Shown: positions 34,428 to 46,124 of the stretch, piece by piece
Numbering within the stretch: the stretch's first letter is position 1
How the letters are laid out: every line of letters begins with the position of its first letter
Assembly (NCBI GenBank): GCA_038373885.1
Contig: JAWZYV010013033.1
Coordinates: 62,001 to 126,000 of the forward strand
Direction: 5' to 3'
DNA: 64,000 nt
Source of the DNA: Cheiracanthium punctorium
Lineage: Eukaryota > Arthropoda > Arachnida > Araneae > Cheiracanthiidae
The notes under the pieces: generated by a model
Databases searched by the model: none
What the model was told of the DNA's origin: nothing
What the model saw: the letters and a program-made list of their open reading frames with translations, nothing else
Position numbers and translations under genes: made by a program

Positions 34428-36677
34428 GAAATAAGATTCATTACAATAACCCCATCATAAAAATAGGATAGATTGCAAACGGCTCTTCTACAAAATTACC
34501 TTCTATGATATCGGACCATTCTCGCTGATAATTCTAATTAAAATGCTTTTTTCAAATGTTCTATTTTTTTTCGGATCGAAATATTGTAATTGCATTTTTA
34601 ATTGCTTTGTTTTCATTTGCTCGAACTGAGTAATCCAAACAGTACTCCTTCTAGCATATTTTGTTTTTTAACCGAAGAAAAACGGAGGAGGTTCTGAAGT
34701 CGACGCATATATATATATATATATATATATTTTTTATGTATGATCACGCATAACTTTTTACAGAGTAATCCGATTTTGATAATTCTTTTTTTATTGGAAA
34801 GGGTATACCCTGAAGTTGGTCCCATATAGATTTCGAAGAAATATTCCAACCTTAAGGGTAGGAAAACAGGGGATGATTGATTTTTCACTCACTGATTATA
34901 ATGTATGAACACGCATAAAATATGACTTTTAAATACCGTAATTTCGGGTAGATAAGCCGTGCGGCTTATACGTATTTAAAAGTTGAAAATAAGCGCATAC
35001 GGCGTATCTGCCGGGGTGGCGTAGCTGAAGGATTTTTTTTCTTCTTGGGAAGAAAACCAATGCCTTCTGGCTACGCCCGTGCTTGGCGACATTATGGTCA
35101 TTTGTTGCGCTTTTAGCAATGTGGCGTGTAATGCTTGTTTCCCTGCATTAATATTGCGCTGTAGCTTACTATTACTCATTTCCATTTCAATGACGTAATC
35201 AAAATTCGAGCTTTATTCGAGTGTTCTTTCAGAAATAGCTCCTATCAGAGTATTTGCTTAGACAAAAAAATCAGTGATGTGCTAGAACGGGATTCAGGCA
35301 CTGCAAAATCAAAAATGTCATTCTGATAACCACAGGAATCAGATGACCACAGAATAAACGAACACGGCCATTTCGTTAAAGAAACATCTACCCTCATTTG
35401 GTAAACATGACCAATGCTCGATACATTATCATATACTATGCTGAAGGAAACTTTAATGAAACGCCGCCTTTCTTAATTCACAAATGTACAGCCAGTATAG
35501 AAGTTTCAAAAGTAAAAGAGAAGAAAGGGGGGCGGACGCACTTTCGATTTCTTTTTAATCATCCTCTACCTCTTAGTCAAGAGCGGTGAAAGCATTTAAG
35601 CTTTGAAAATTATGTTTTTTTTAAAATTATTACTGTAAAAGCTAGATTATCTGGTAAGCAAGTAATGGAAAATTTTTAATTTCTCCTCATTTTTAACAAA
35701 CAACAACAACAAAAAAAGTGTTTCGTGTCCCTACTGCAAAGATCTACTAAAATGATTTATGCGTATCTGGGCTCACAGCTGTCCAAATTTACAACCAGAA
35801 AAATGAAAACGATAGAAATTACCAACAATCAGACTCTATCAATATTTCAGCACTCAGAGGCCATGTTCCCACATAAATTTGGACAGTGTGTTTAAAAAAA
35901 AATGCTCAAAGCTTAGTATAAACGCATTTATTAATACAAGGAACTCCATTTTACAGAAACACTACAGTTAACAGCTGCATGGAATGCGATTACCCGAAGA
36001 AGAGGAGAAAAAACAACAAAGAGAGAGAAAGAGACTGCTTTAGCATGACCTTTAGACCTTAGCTCATGGCTGGGAGTAGAACGCATAAATTAAGAGTGGT
36101 ACCACTGACAGAAGCTTGAAGAGGTAGGGGAGGGGGGGGGGCTGGGAAAATACTTTCACTTTCAATGATACACGATTAGTTTTTAAATAAATCTTCTGTC
36201 TAGAGTAAAGTGCTACAAATTGGTGTTTTTTTTTTTTTCCCCCAATAATACATCCTGTTACATAGTAAACACTGCAGTGTAGTTATTATTCAGTATTCGA
36301 AAACATTTCAAGTTTTCTCCGCGGAAGTCCCTTTCTCTTTATGCAAGTTCAGCTATCATAGATTTTCACATATTCATATATCGAAGATTTCTCGATAGTC
36401 AGGCCAGAAGTTTTGGGACTTGGGGGGGGGGGGGGGGAATGATATATGTCCCACAGTACCTAGGCTCGGAGTTTTGGGGGCTTCGTAAGCCTGTAAAACT
36501 GTTTTCCCAATAATAGTTATAATAAATTCATTGAGAACTTTTTATCTCAATATATTTTAACTCTGAAAATTCATATCACACCGAAAAAGTTCCCGAAGAA
36601 TATCTTTAATTCCATCACTCAACAAGTTTATGAGAGGGTTGCACCTCCTTCCCCCAAAAATGAAAGCTATAATTGTC

Positions 36678-37217
36678 CACAGTACCAGTGCCGTCTCAAG
36701 GTACCGGCAACTCGGGCAGCTGCCCGGGTTCGTCATGTGTTTAGAGGGTGCTTTTAAAGCACAATCTATGGGGAGGGAACTGTTTTTTTTTTTTTCTTTT
36801 TTATAGAAGGTTCTTTTTATACAAGGTTGGATTGGCCCACCTGCCCATGGTCAGTTGAGTCCCCTTTGTAGTTTCTTCATATTCTTCGCCATCTTTGTCA
36901 TTTTTATTGACTTCAGAATGTTAAGAGAACTTTTCTAAAATAATTACCTGAGATGGAGAGGTGGAAGTCAATAGAAATTTTATTACTAATTACGAAAATA
37001 TTTCTCGATATAATCGGGTTTACTCGTTAAAAGCGAGTTATATTCTCAAAGACTTAACATTGTACCAGCCTAGTATTTCCGACTTTCTCGTTAAATCCGG
37101 GTTTTTATAAACAATAATAATGTAATAAGGGCTTGTTATAAACGAGTTATTTAAAAAGGGTGCCGAGAATTAGCTAGCCTGGGGAGCCAATTACCTTAAG
37201 CCGGCCCTGAACAGTAC
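36678..37217. mobile_element. hAT-type MITE, 524 bp, inside the pogo element
   Basis: The element spans 36686-37209, with CAGTGCCGTCTCAAGG at the left and CCTTAAGCCGGCCCTG at the right (inverted, a few mismatches). The flanking octamers are CACAGTAC (36678-36685) and AACAGTAC (37210-37217), seven of eight identical. The interior is non-coding. Confidence 0.85.
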
Positions 37218-37337
37218 AATAAAAACCTCTGATCCCAGATGCAACGAATCATTCAGTTTTTACTTTATTTATAAATACAAACTTCAAATTTGGTCCTGGG
37301 TACTGTTACTGGTAGTGGCGGCCCTGACGATAGTTCA

Positions 37338-37501
37338 GCTTATACCATGGGCGCCGGCAGCATTGGGCAATGACCCCCCCCTGGATTTTTGTATGCAGTG
37401 TTTTTCCTTGCTTTTTTGCTCTTTCCAACATGGTAACCATACGTTGAAGTAGTCTTTGCCCCCTCCCTGGGAAATATTCTGCCGGCGCCCATGGCTTACA
37501 C
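37338..37501. mobile_element. hAT-type MITE, 148 bp, inside the pogo element
   Basis: The element is 37346-37493, CATGGGCGCCGGCAG to CTGCCGGCGCCCATG, with perfect 15-bp inverted ends. The flanks are GCTTATAC (37338-37345) and GCTTACAC (37494-37501), differing at one base. Confidence 0.85.
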
Positions 37502-38178
37502 TGTAACTTTTTTCAATAGTGCAAAGATATGTTATATTTGTAATATAATTAAACACTTCAATATAAATAATTATTAACATCTTAACTAAATTTATGTTCA
37601 TTATCCATAATTTAGAATCCCATCATCCCGACTATTCTGGATTTCGTATTTTCTACTCGGTTGACTCTTTTTGAACGCTTTGGTCATGACTAGTTAGGTA
37701 TATTTCTGAGCACATTCAGCATTGATACATGTAGTACAAAGCCCATTTCACACATAAAAAGCTCAAACTGGATTGACTGCTCTGAGTCCAGTTTAACCTT
37801 GTGGGGAAAACATGTCTACAAATTCTTATTTTCACCCCACCCATTCATTTCCTTTACAGTACATTAGGAGTTTTCCCCATTATCTCCAAACTTCCAGTCA
37901 GGCAATAATCCAGAGGCCCACATTTTTTTCTCTCCCCCCCCCCAACAACTAACCAATGGTTAGTGGTGTTGAAACTAACCAATGGTGAATTTCACGATTG
38001 TCTGTTAACGTCAATAATCGACTGCATATATTGATAGTCAAATTCGAGCAAACGACGACAACCTGCTTTCTTCGATCTGGTCACACACGTGTCTTGCTGC
38101 TTTGTGCTAGTGAACGTGTATTGCTTACTTGTTGCAGTTCTTTATCTCTTGCTCGATTATTATTATTATTTAATTATA

Positions 38179-39430
38179 ATGGCTCCTCGAAGAAAAAGTT
38201 ATACAACTGCTTTTAAGCTTTCGGCTGTGAAGAGGGCTGAGGAAATTGGCAATCGGACTGCAGCTAGAGAACTTGAAACTGGTGAAAAATGCATCCGGCA
38301 ATGGAAGTCCGAGAAGCTAGAAAAGATGCCGAAGTCTAAGAGAAGCTGTCAGACTGGCGTAGTAGCTTGGCCAGTTTTAGAAGAAAATTTGGCAAAGTGG
38401 GTGACAGACAAAAGGGACTGAGTGTATCAACAGTAAGAATTAGACTTCAGGCAAAACAAATAGCTAAGCAGATGGGAATTGAAAACTTTATTGGAGGACC
38501 CAATTGGTGTTTCTGATTTATGAAATGCAAAAAATTATCAATCAGGACTAAAACAACAGTTGGACAGAAGCTTCCTGAAGATTGGCAAGAAAAGAAAGCA
38601 GCTTTCTTAGAATACACTTATAAGAAAATCGAAGAAAAAAATTTGAACAGAAGTCAAATTATTAATATGGATGAAGTGCCCGTTACCTTCGATTGTCCTC
38701 CAAATAGAACTGTTGATTTAACGGGCGAAAAAACCATATCATCACAACAGCAGGAAATGAGAAGACATCGTTTACGTGTGTTTTGGGATGTGCCGCCAAT
38801 GGGGAGAAATTAACCCCTTTGATAATTTTCAAAAGGAAAACAATTCTGAAAGGGAACTTTCCTAGAGGAGTTATCATTTCTGCAAACCAGAAAGGGTGGA
38901 TGTGCGAAGAGGTCATGCTCTTTTGGCTTAACGAAATTTACAGAAAAAGGAAAGGTGCTTTTTTCCAACCTTGGGGGCTCATTGTTCTGGATTCCATGCG
39001 ATCCCATTTAGTGGATAAAGTAAAATGTGAAGCAAAAAAACTTAGCACCAATCTTTCGGTGATCCCAGGTGGGCTCACCAAAATACTTCAGCCACTGGAT
39101 CTCTTCATCAATGGAATATTTAAACACGAATTGCATAAGCAGTGGGATGAATGGATGCGATCTGGACTTCATTCGTTCACTAACTCTGGACGAATGAAAA
39201 AAGCTTCACATGAGGAAGTTGCTTTGTGGGTGGACAAAGCATGGCAATCGGTCCTGGCCAATTCGATTGTATTAGCTTTCATGAAAGCAGAAATAATTAA
39301 AAAAGAAAATGAAAATAGCGATGTCGAAATAAGTGATGTAGACCAGAGTGAAGAAAGTGACATTGATGGCGACTTATTAAAGCTATTCAATTCTGACACA
39401 GATAATTCAGATTTTGAAGGTTTTGAATAA
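38179..39430 (+). pseudogene. POGK-like pogo transposase, three lesions
   Basis: The ATG at 38179 starts MAPRRKSYTTAFKLSAVKRA, a Brinker/Psq-like helix-turn-helix. A CENP-B-type domain follows (LEENLAKWVTDKR, then IENFIGGPNWCF). The DDE/D core contains NMDEVPVTFD (first Asp), LIVLDSMRSHL (second Asp) and IPGGLTKILQPLDLFIN (third Asp), and the acidic tail is rich in S, D and E. This is the domain order of pogo transposases related to the vertebrate gene POGK. Damage is light: a frameshift near 38414, a CGA-to-TGA-type stop at 38514-38516 and a second frameshift near 38785. The last frame is open for 215 residues. The enzyme is inactive as written but recently decayed. Confidence 0.9.
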
Positions 39431-39827
39431 ATGAAGTTTATTTTTATTATAAAATTCTCTTTATTTAGTTGATTTTTGTATTTTTTGTAATATGGTAATT
39501 TATGGGGATAAATCGATCTGGGAAAGTAACATCTGTAAGAAATCAGCAGAATACGTTTTTGGCAAGTTCAAGGTAAGGTATTTTTTGTTTATATTTATTA
39601 CTCTTTAATAACTATGTTGAAAATAAATGCTATCATTTGTGATTGCTATATTTTCTGCTAAAGTGCTGCGGCGCTAACGAAAATACGGTACATATAAGAA
39701 AATATTAAGCGCCGTTCCGCGGAGTATTCGGCAGGGCGGCTTATCTGATAAATATTTAATTTTTAAAGACTGTATTAAAGGGGGGGGTGTATACGCCAGG
39801 GCGGCTTATCTACCCGAAATTACGGTA

Positions 39828-40490
39828 GCTAATTATTTTTTTTTTAATGCCAGCTCGTTTAGTGATCTTTTTCCTCATGAACATGTAATATTCCTTAAAT
39901 TTTATAGTTTTCATAAAATAAAATAGAAGCTCTAACGAGGCATATAAGCTCTTGAATCGATATTTGTTAGATGCTATTACGAGAAGAGTTGATTTTTTTA
40001 AATGGACGGTGTCCGTGTGATGTCATTTTTCAGCCAACATGTGACCTCCAACCAATCAACTTAAAATGTAGTTTCAGTTGACTGTCAATGTTTCAATCTG
40101 ATTCGTTCAAATTTGTATTTTCCACTGAAATGTGATTGAAATAGCCTCGTATCTATATCGTCCTTTGCAAGTGATATTGGCGACGTTTTTACATCACCGT
40201 TTAAAACTGCACATCAACCACCTATACATCTTCGTTCACAGTACACAGCACATATGTGTACATTTTGTTTTCGCTTGTTAAAACAATTCTTTTAAGATTT
40301 TTTGTAGTTCTGAATTTACGTACATATGCGTCAATGCTTTAATTTTGAATAAATGATTTTAACGCACGCGAATGTGTAAATCCCACGCACACATTTTGTT
40401 TTTGTTTGCCGTTTTGCAAAAAAGTATTTGAATATTATTAAAATTTCCGAAATTCAATTTGTTAATTTTTTTCGAAATTCATACAGCTAA
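39828..40490. other. No feature recognised
   Basis: This is non-coding AT-rich DNA between the pogo element and the hairpin cluster. No terminal repeats or motifs are supported. Confidence 0.35.
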
Positions 40491-40497
40491 AAAGATC

Positions 40498-40575
40498 TGG
40501 TCTATGTTCCGTATCCACCAGATACGGAACATAGACCATATGGCGCCGTGGTGCCAGAAATGGCGCCATTTCTGG
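40498..40575. repeat. Two adjacent perfect hairpins
   Basis: 40498-40515 and 40521-40538 are perfect 18-bp inverted arms (TGGTCTATGTTCCGTATC) around a 5-nt loop. 40554-40575 is a further perfect 22-bp palindrome centred on GGCGCC. They sit directly before a repeat shared with 49429-49512. Function is unknown; they could be the end structure of an unclassified mobile element. Confidence 0.85.
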
Positions 40576-40653
40576 TGTCATCATGGGCGATGTTCAGTGG
40601 GAGTGAAGTACCCTGCCAGTGGTAGTTTCGACTGGCAACCATAAAGAAATGTG
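40571..40653 (+). repeat. Shared 83-bp repeat, copy A
   Basis: The segment with ATGGGCGATGTTCAGTGGGA, GTGAAGTACC and CTGGCAACCATAAA matches 49429-49512 at roughly four of five bases. No coding frame is conserved between the copies. Confidence 0.7.
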
Positions 40654-40889
40654 TACTGTTTGGCAATGTTTTTTTTTGGAGGTATGATAATGCGTCAAAT
40701 ATTGCAAATTGGATATTTCAGACCTATTGAAAGATCCGAAATTTCTTGAATTTTTGCGCATGCGTAATAGTTATTTTTTAATTCTAGCTACTGTGTGACG
40801 TACACAGATGAATGTAAAGAATTTGCTTGCTCAATTTGACGTTACTAAGCTGTTAATTTGCTTTTATAGCCACAAAAATTTATAAAATA

Positions 40890-41325
40890 AAAACTTTTTA
40901 ATTAACCTTAATAACTAAGTTCTTAAACTAATGTAAGTATACCTAAGTAATTTTGAGTCGGTGCCAAACAACCAATGAACAAAGATCACTAAATTACCTT
41001 AAATTTAAAGAAATAACCAAATCAAATTAACAATGCAGTGTGAAATCTCCGGCGATAAACATTAACATTCCAAAAAATGCGCTCTCCGTACGTCGCTCAC
41101 GATCAACGAGCTTTCGCAGAAATGCAGAGAGGTTTACTTTGTAATACACAACTCAGCATTAAAATCTGTGTGTGAACAATAAATTACTCCTATTAATAAT
41201 GCAGATTTAGGTAATTTAGTGATCTTTGTTCATTGGTTGTTTGGCACCGACTCAAAATTACTTAGTTTAGTTACTTACATTAGTTTAAGAACTTAGTTAT
41301 TAAGGTTAATTAAAAAAAGGTTTAT
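40890..41325. mobile_element. Foldback MITE, arms of about 118 bp
   Basis: 40890-41005 and 41205-41325 are near-identical reverse complements, with conserved TTTTGAGTCGGTGCCAAACA and AAACTAATGTAAGT blocks. They surround a 200-bp centre with several CG sites (GCGCTCTCCGTACGTCGCTC). The arms end in A/T-rich TTTTTAATTAACC, so the exact insertion site is unclear. It is non-coding and non-autonomous. Confidence 0.8.
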
Positions 41326-43840
41326 TATTTTTGCTTTTGAGTTTTTCGGCGGTTTAATTTTTTTGTTAAAAAGTTTTTATTGCTGACTCAACTGAGAAAG
41401 AACCTCGATCTGATTGGCAGAACTACATGCGCATTTCACATAGGAGTTAAGGAAGAAAATATGGTTGGGAAATTCATAATTTTTTAGTCATCTAAATATT
41501 TAATTTCCTCAAATATCGGTAATTACGTTTGATAAATACGCAGTTGAGAGTTATTAACAATTATTGTTCTAGAGTTCGTCGCCAACTGTATAGTTTTTCT
41601 CTTCTCGATGTTTTTAATTGTTTTGCACACTTGCAAGTTTTTCCTTTTCTTCCTTTGTTTTTTTTCTGAACGATTTACTCAATTTAATCGGCTTTCTTAC
41701 TATGCGTTATTCCTTACTAACCATATAATTATGGTTGATATAGAAAGTATCTTAGCAAAACGATGTTTTGCGATTATGAAATTATGTGGGATTTCCGATA
41801 ATATATCTGAAAATCGAGAGATTTACGACATTTTGCAAATGCAACACTTGAAATAATGTTTTTCTCAAAATTAAGCACAATAGTGACATTTTGCTTTAGT
41901 GGTGTCATTTTCTGCGGTTATTTGCACCCGATGCGGTCCATTCGTTTTCTTCCAGCTGTCAGCATTCTGCAGTCCGCCTATCTGTTTTTATCTTGCTGCC
42001 TCAGCAGACACCACCACCCCTCTTTTGTTTATAAAAAGGGGAGTAATTTCAGAATTTTTTTATTCAGATTATTGACAAGATTTGGTAGTAAAAATATTCA
42101 AATCATATTTCTGAAATTTTGAAAATTTCCAACATTTTACTAAATGAAGGGGAAAAAAATGCAAAAGCAAAAGTAAGCTAATTCTAGGAAAGTATGTCAT
42201 TTGAAAACAAATTGTCAATAAGTTAATAGTTAGGTATTCTTAGAATAAACTATTATCAGTATAAGCGTATTTTCTTTTCAAAAACTTTTTTTAAAAATTA
42301 GAAATTTCTGGAAGGTTTTTTTTTTAATTATTTGAATACTTTCTGTAACAGGATGTCATTTATTTTAATCAGCTGATTAAAATACTTTTTGGTTAAAATA
42401 AAGTGTGTAACTAATATAATTTTAATATACTTTTTTTACTTTAAAAATTCGAGTTTAAGAAAGAAAATTTAGTTATGCTATGTTTAGTATGCCACAAAAC
42501 AATAAAAAGCAAACCTTAAAAAAAAAAAAAGTAAATTAAAAATATTTTAAGCATTTCCTACCTTTTGAGAATGCTGCGAGTCTAATTATTTTTATTATTG
42601 CCTATTTATATTTGTATTGGCTAAAACGTGCATATCTTATTAATAATTATTATTTTTATATATTTTAAGGATGAAATAATAGTGCTTTTTAAAAAATTTA
42701 AATTCACTTTTCATGAATGAACAAAAATTAAATTAGAAGTGTGTGTGTGAAAGAGAAAGAACAAATACATTTCAGTAACTTGATTTTAAATAGTGTTGTA
42801 CATCCAACAGTTGGATACAATACAAAATTTGTTTGACTCTGTCATTTATTCCAGTAATATTCTGTGCTCTGAGTTCAATTTTTCTAACTTCTATAATTAT
42901 CAATTAATGGATGAGTTTAATTGTTTTTTACACTTCTAAATTAGGTCTAATAAGGGTTTATCAAAGTTGCTGAACATAAATCTTTGCTTGGTATTCATTC
43001 AATAATTTTTTCAAACAAAAGAATTTAAATTCTGAATTATTTTATTAATTTTGGTAACTTTTATTCATCTAGCATTACAAGAATTTTAATTTTTATTATA
43101 TGCTAAACACATCTACCTTAATCCACAATCCACATGCAATGAAAGACCTTTGTTGTTTTAAAGTTTGTACCAATAAGGGTGCAATATTGAATATGAATGT
43201 GACCCAGTGTGAAAACTTGTGGCCCAGTGATAGTGTGATAAAATTGAGGAACAAGAAGTAACAGTGCCAAAAGGAATTGCTCCAACTTTTCTCCAAAAGA
43301 GAAAAGAAACTAAGGTATGCTTTAAAAAAAAAAAAAAAAAAAAAGTGAACAATGCATTAAGTCAGAACACACATTACAACCCTACATGTTAAAGTTTTGC
43401 CAATAAGCCCTAGTCGTTTTGAGATTGTTTCAAACCAGTTTCTTTAATATGTTATCTACCTGTACTTTCTCGTGGAACTGGAAAGTGCCCTTTTTAAGAA
43501 AAGTTTTCCTTAATAAATTCTGGCTTAACCCTTTTTTTTCTGGGGGAACAAACACTATTTAAGAACAACAAAGATTAAAAATTGTTGATTTTATGTATGA
43601 ACTATCCACTAAAATTACATGCAAAATTTTGCAGACTGATTATGAAATTCTAAAAGCTTGTCGCAGACAGCTACAAAACTTTCTGCCACTGGGCATACAG
43701 ACGTCAGGGAAAACTAAAAGTGAACTTGTGGTCGGTCAAAATGAATTGTACATGCATTTATATGAACACACAAACATGCATTCGATGAGATGTCTCGCAA
43801 AAACTCTTAAAAGTAAATTTAAAGATCGTCAAAATCAGGA
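41326..43840. other. Intronic, no feature supported
   Basis: About 2.5 kb of AT-rich DNA has short chance frames and an A-tract at about 43323-43344. A slightly GC-richer patch at 41920-42020 has no recognisable motif. No exon with FAM98 similarity is seen. Confidence 0.4.
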
Positions 43841-43842
43841 TA

Positions 43843-44288
43843 CAGTATGGAACCTCTTATCCGGAAAACCAGTTATCCAGAATTATTTTTCAATTGATTA
43901 AATTCCTATTTTTTCTGAAAGAAAAGCAAAAAAATGAGGGGTTTTTTAATTTCTTATGTTTTTGTTTTCTTATTTTGAGTGCTACAGCTAGAATTTATAA
44001 AGTAAGCAGTCTGGTAAGGTATTTTATTTATTTTTTTAATGTGTGACTAAGTTTTCAAGAAGTTATCATATATTTACTACTTCCTCTCTAAATGATTATT
44101 ATTTATCTTGATCATATTAGAGTTTTTTATATTATTTTTCTAGTATAATAACAATTAATGTTTAATTCTAATCAAAAATAGAGAGTAACATGCTACCAAT
44201 CAAATCAGTAGATGTCATGTTAATCCACAACCACAGTTATCCAGAATACACTCAGTCCCAACCATTCCGGATAACAGGTTCCATACTG
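43843..44288. mobile_element. Tigger/pogo-type MITE, 446 bp
   Basis: The ends CAGTATGGAACCTCTTATCC and, inverted, CAGTATGGAACCTGTTATCC are flanked by TA (43841-43842, 44289-44290). An inner CAGTTATCCAGAAT motif lies near both ends, also inverted. No coding sequence is present. Confidence 0.9.
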
Positions 44289-44290
44289 TA

Positions 44291-44991
44291 CCAACATTTT
44301 TCATGATCACATTAATTCCTTATGTACTTCATACAAGCAAGGAAGTAAAAAAAGCATCACATATTCTACACCACCCCCCCTCCCCCAATGATCATTTCTA
44401 ATTCTACTAGCGCGAAATGAATAAAAATTTGCAAGATATTTTTAAATTCAAAGTAATGTACAAACTAATCGTATTTATATAGATAGTTTTATACCCTACC
44501 TATTCTACTATAGTTTTTTTTCTTTTTTTTTGTGCTTTTAATGAAATTCTTATAGTTTGTGTGTTCTTTTAAACTTTGGGCAGTGTTTTTAAAGTCAACA
44601 TCTCCAAAAAATAACTTGTATGTATTCGTTTATCAGACACACACACATCTATGCATTGTATGCAAACAAAATTATTGTTCACATGGTCACTTTTTTAAAA
44701 GCATGTTGTCATTTTCACATTTTTGAATGCTAAAATTTATTCCTAATACTGAAGATACAAAACGTCTAACTGAACCACAAATAAATCTTATTGTCTTTAC
44801 TTAACTGTCTTTGTTCATTAATAAATTAACATTGTATGAAAATTTCTTCTTGTTATCAATTAGAAAAAGGGGGGAAATTACATATAATAGTGCATATTTA
44901 ATATTTAAATATGCAGCATTTTGATTAAAATTTTTGAAACTGCTTTTTCTATTGTGTGTAGTATTCTATTGTATATATTTTTACATTTTAG
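44291..44991. other. Intron end, no other feature
   Basis: This is AT-rich DNA leading into the exon acceptor. TATATATTTTTACATTTTAG immediately precedes 44992. Confidence 0.5.
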
Positions 44992-45183
44992 GTTGATCAG
45001 TTAACGAAGTCAAGTTCTCAGTGTCTTTCACCTGTAGTTACTGAAACATTGTCAGATGATCAGTGGAACTCACTGAATTTACTCTATGAAGATTTCTTCG
45101 CTGAATACACTGTTCGCCGACAATTATTGCTTACTAGGTTAGATGTTACTATTCAATCCTTCAAGTGGGGAGATAGTATTAAG
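44992..45183 (+). CDS. FAM98: FAM98-like protein, core exon (64 codons)
   Basis: The exon lies between ACATTTTAG and GTAGGT and is open over all 192 bp, phase 0 at both ends. It encodes TLSDDQWNSLNLLYEDFFAE followed by YTVRRQLLLTRLDVTIQSF and KWGDSIK. The RR.(L/M)L..RLDVT.QSF.W.(D) block is the most conserved signature of FAM98A/B/C, which read EYEVRRKLLIKRLDVTVQSF at this point. FAM98 proteins have a calponin-homology-like N-terminal fold and a coiled-coil part and help assemble the RTCB-DDX1 tRNA ligase complex in nucleus and cytoplasm. The position between two huge introns and the phase agreement with the exons at 17291 and 61324 support one gene. I see no lesion. A paralogue (A, B or C type) cannot be assigned from this part. 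Confidence 0.93.
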
Positions 45184-45514
45184 GTAGGTTTTTCTTAAAT
45201 TATTACAATAAATCTGACTTAAAGATGGATATTAAATGCAAACCAAGAAGAATATATTTAGTAGAAATCTGTCTGTTCTCTGGCTCTAAAGCACCTATAT
45301 TCCACAGAAACTTAGTTTTAGCAAAAAACTTGTTTAAAGCAAGTTTACTGTAAATAAAATTATAATTATTTCAGTTACCAGGGCCAGAAAAATCTGTTGG
45401 CTGACATGTAGAATTTTCAACCGGGCATGCATTTCTTTTTTCTACTTGCCTGACTTGGTCATGTAAAAAGCATTGACTGTGAGAAATTCATAAGTCACTT
45501 GTTAAAAAAAATTA

Positions 45515-46124
45515 CTGTATATACTCGTGTATAAGCCCACTTTTTTTGGACAAAAATTTGGATTGAAAGTGGGGGGTTGGGTTTATACACGGGTCAAAAA
45601 AATTTTCAAAATTTGATTATCGGAAATTTAATGTTCAGGGAGCAGTAAATATCTACACACATACGTGCAAATATGTATACTATGTACATGGGAAAACCAT
45701 GGTCCCGGAAATTGACGTGTCAATCCCCCCACCCCACCCCTTCCGGTGCCCATGCATTTGGGCAACCAATTTAACTTTATGGAAACAAAAGTAAGATCTA
45801 ACACATTAAGTTTTTGTATTTTAAGACAAAATGTTACAAATTACAAGAAAAAAATACAAGTACTATACATATCACATCATTCTTTGTTGGAGCATCCGTA
45901 AAGTTCTTTAAAGTCACTTTCGGTCCTGATTTCATCATCATAAAACATTTCATGTCAACACAATCATCATCTTCTTCTTCACCAGAGTCGGATTCTTCCG
46001 ACGATTCAATTAATGAGTCTTCGCACCCATCCATAGAATTGCTTATGCAGCACTTTTTGAACGATTTTACTATAATATCCTTTGGAATGGATTCCCACGA
46101 ATTTTTTACCCATTCAGTTACTGT
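45515..46124 (-). mobile_element. Pogo-like element, end plus transposase C-terminus, cut by a hAT
   Basis: CTGTATATACTCGTGTATAAGCC at 45515, beside TA, is a pogo-type terminus. On the minus strand, from 46124 to about 45836, the frame reads WKNSWESIPKDIIVKSFKKC, CISNSMDG and then an acidic run (SSEESDSGEEEDDD). This is the WVK.SW..V....I..SF.KCGISN plus acidic tail typical of POGK-like transposases. The frame is interrupted exactly where the hAT terminus begins at 46125; the rest of the element was not found beyond the hAT. Confidence 0.75.

Larger units (their letters stand above)
34936..39825 (+). mobile_element. Near-complete POGK-like pogo element, 4.9 kb
   Basis: The termini are identical inverted repeats of 24 bp beginning CCGTAATTTCGGGTAGATAA, with TA on both sides (34934-34935, 39826-39827). 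GGCTTAT/ATAAGCC sub-repeats lie inside each end. A single transposase gene sits in the right third (38179-39430). Two hAT MITEs (36686-37209 and 37346-37493) inserted later. The left 1.7 kb (34960-36680) and the 3' untranslated part (39431-39800) are non-coding. Perfect termini and few coding lesions indicate a recent arrival. Confidence 0.92.
17402..44991 (+). other. FAM98 intron, about 27.6 kb, packed with transposons
   Basis: The intron begins with GTAACA after 17401 and ends with TTTTTACATTTTAG before 44992. Both flanking exons are in phase 0 and their products are contiguous in FAM98, so no missing exon is needed between them. Its content is listed separately: at least eight DNA transposons, one Helitron and two Penelope-like fragments. 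Confidence 0.75.
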
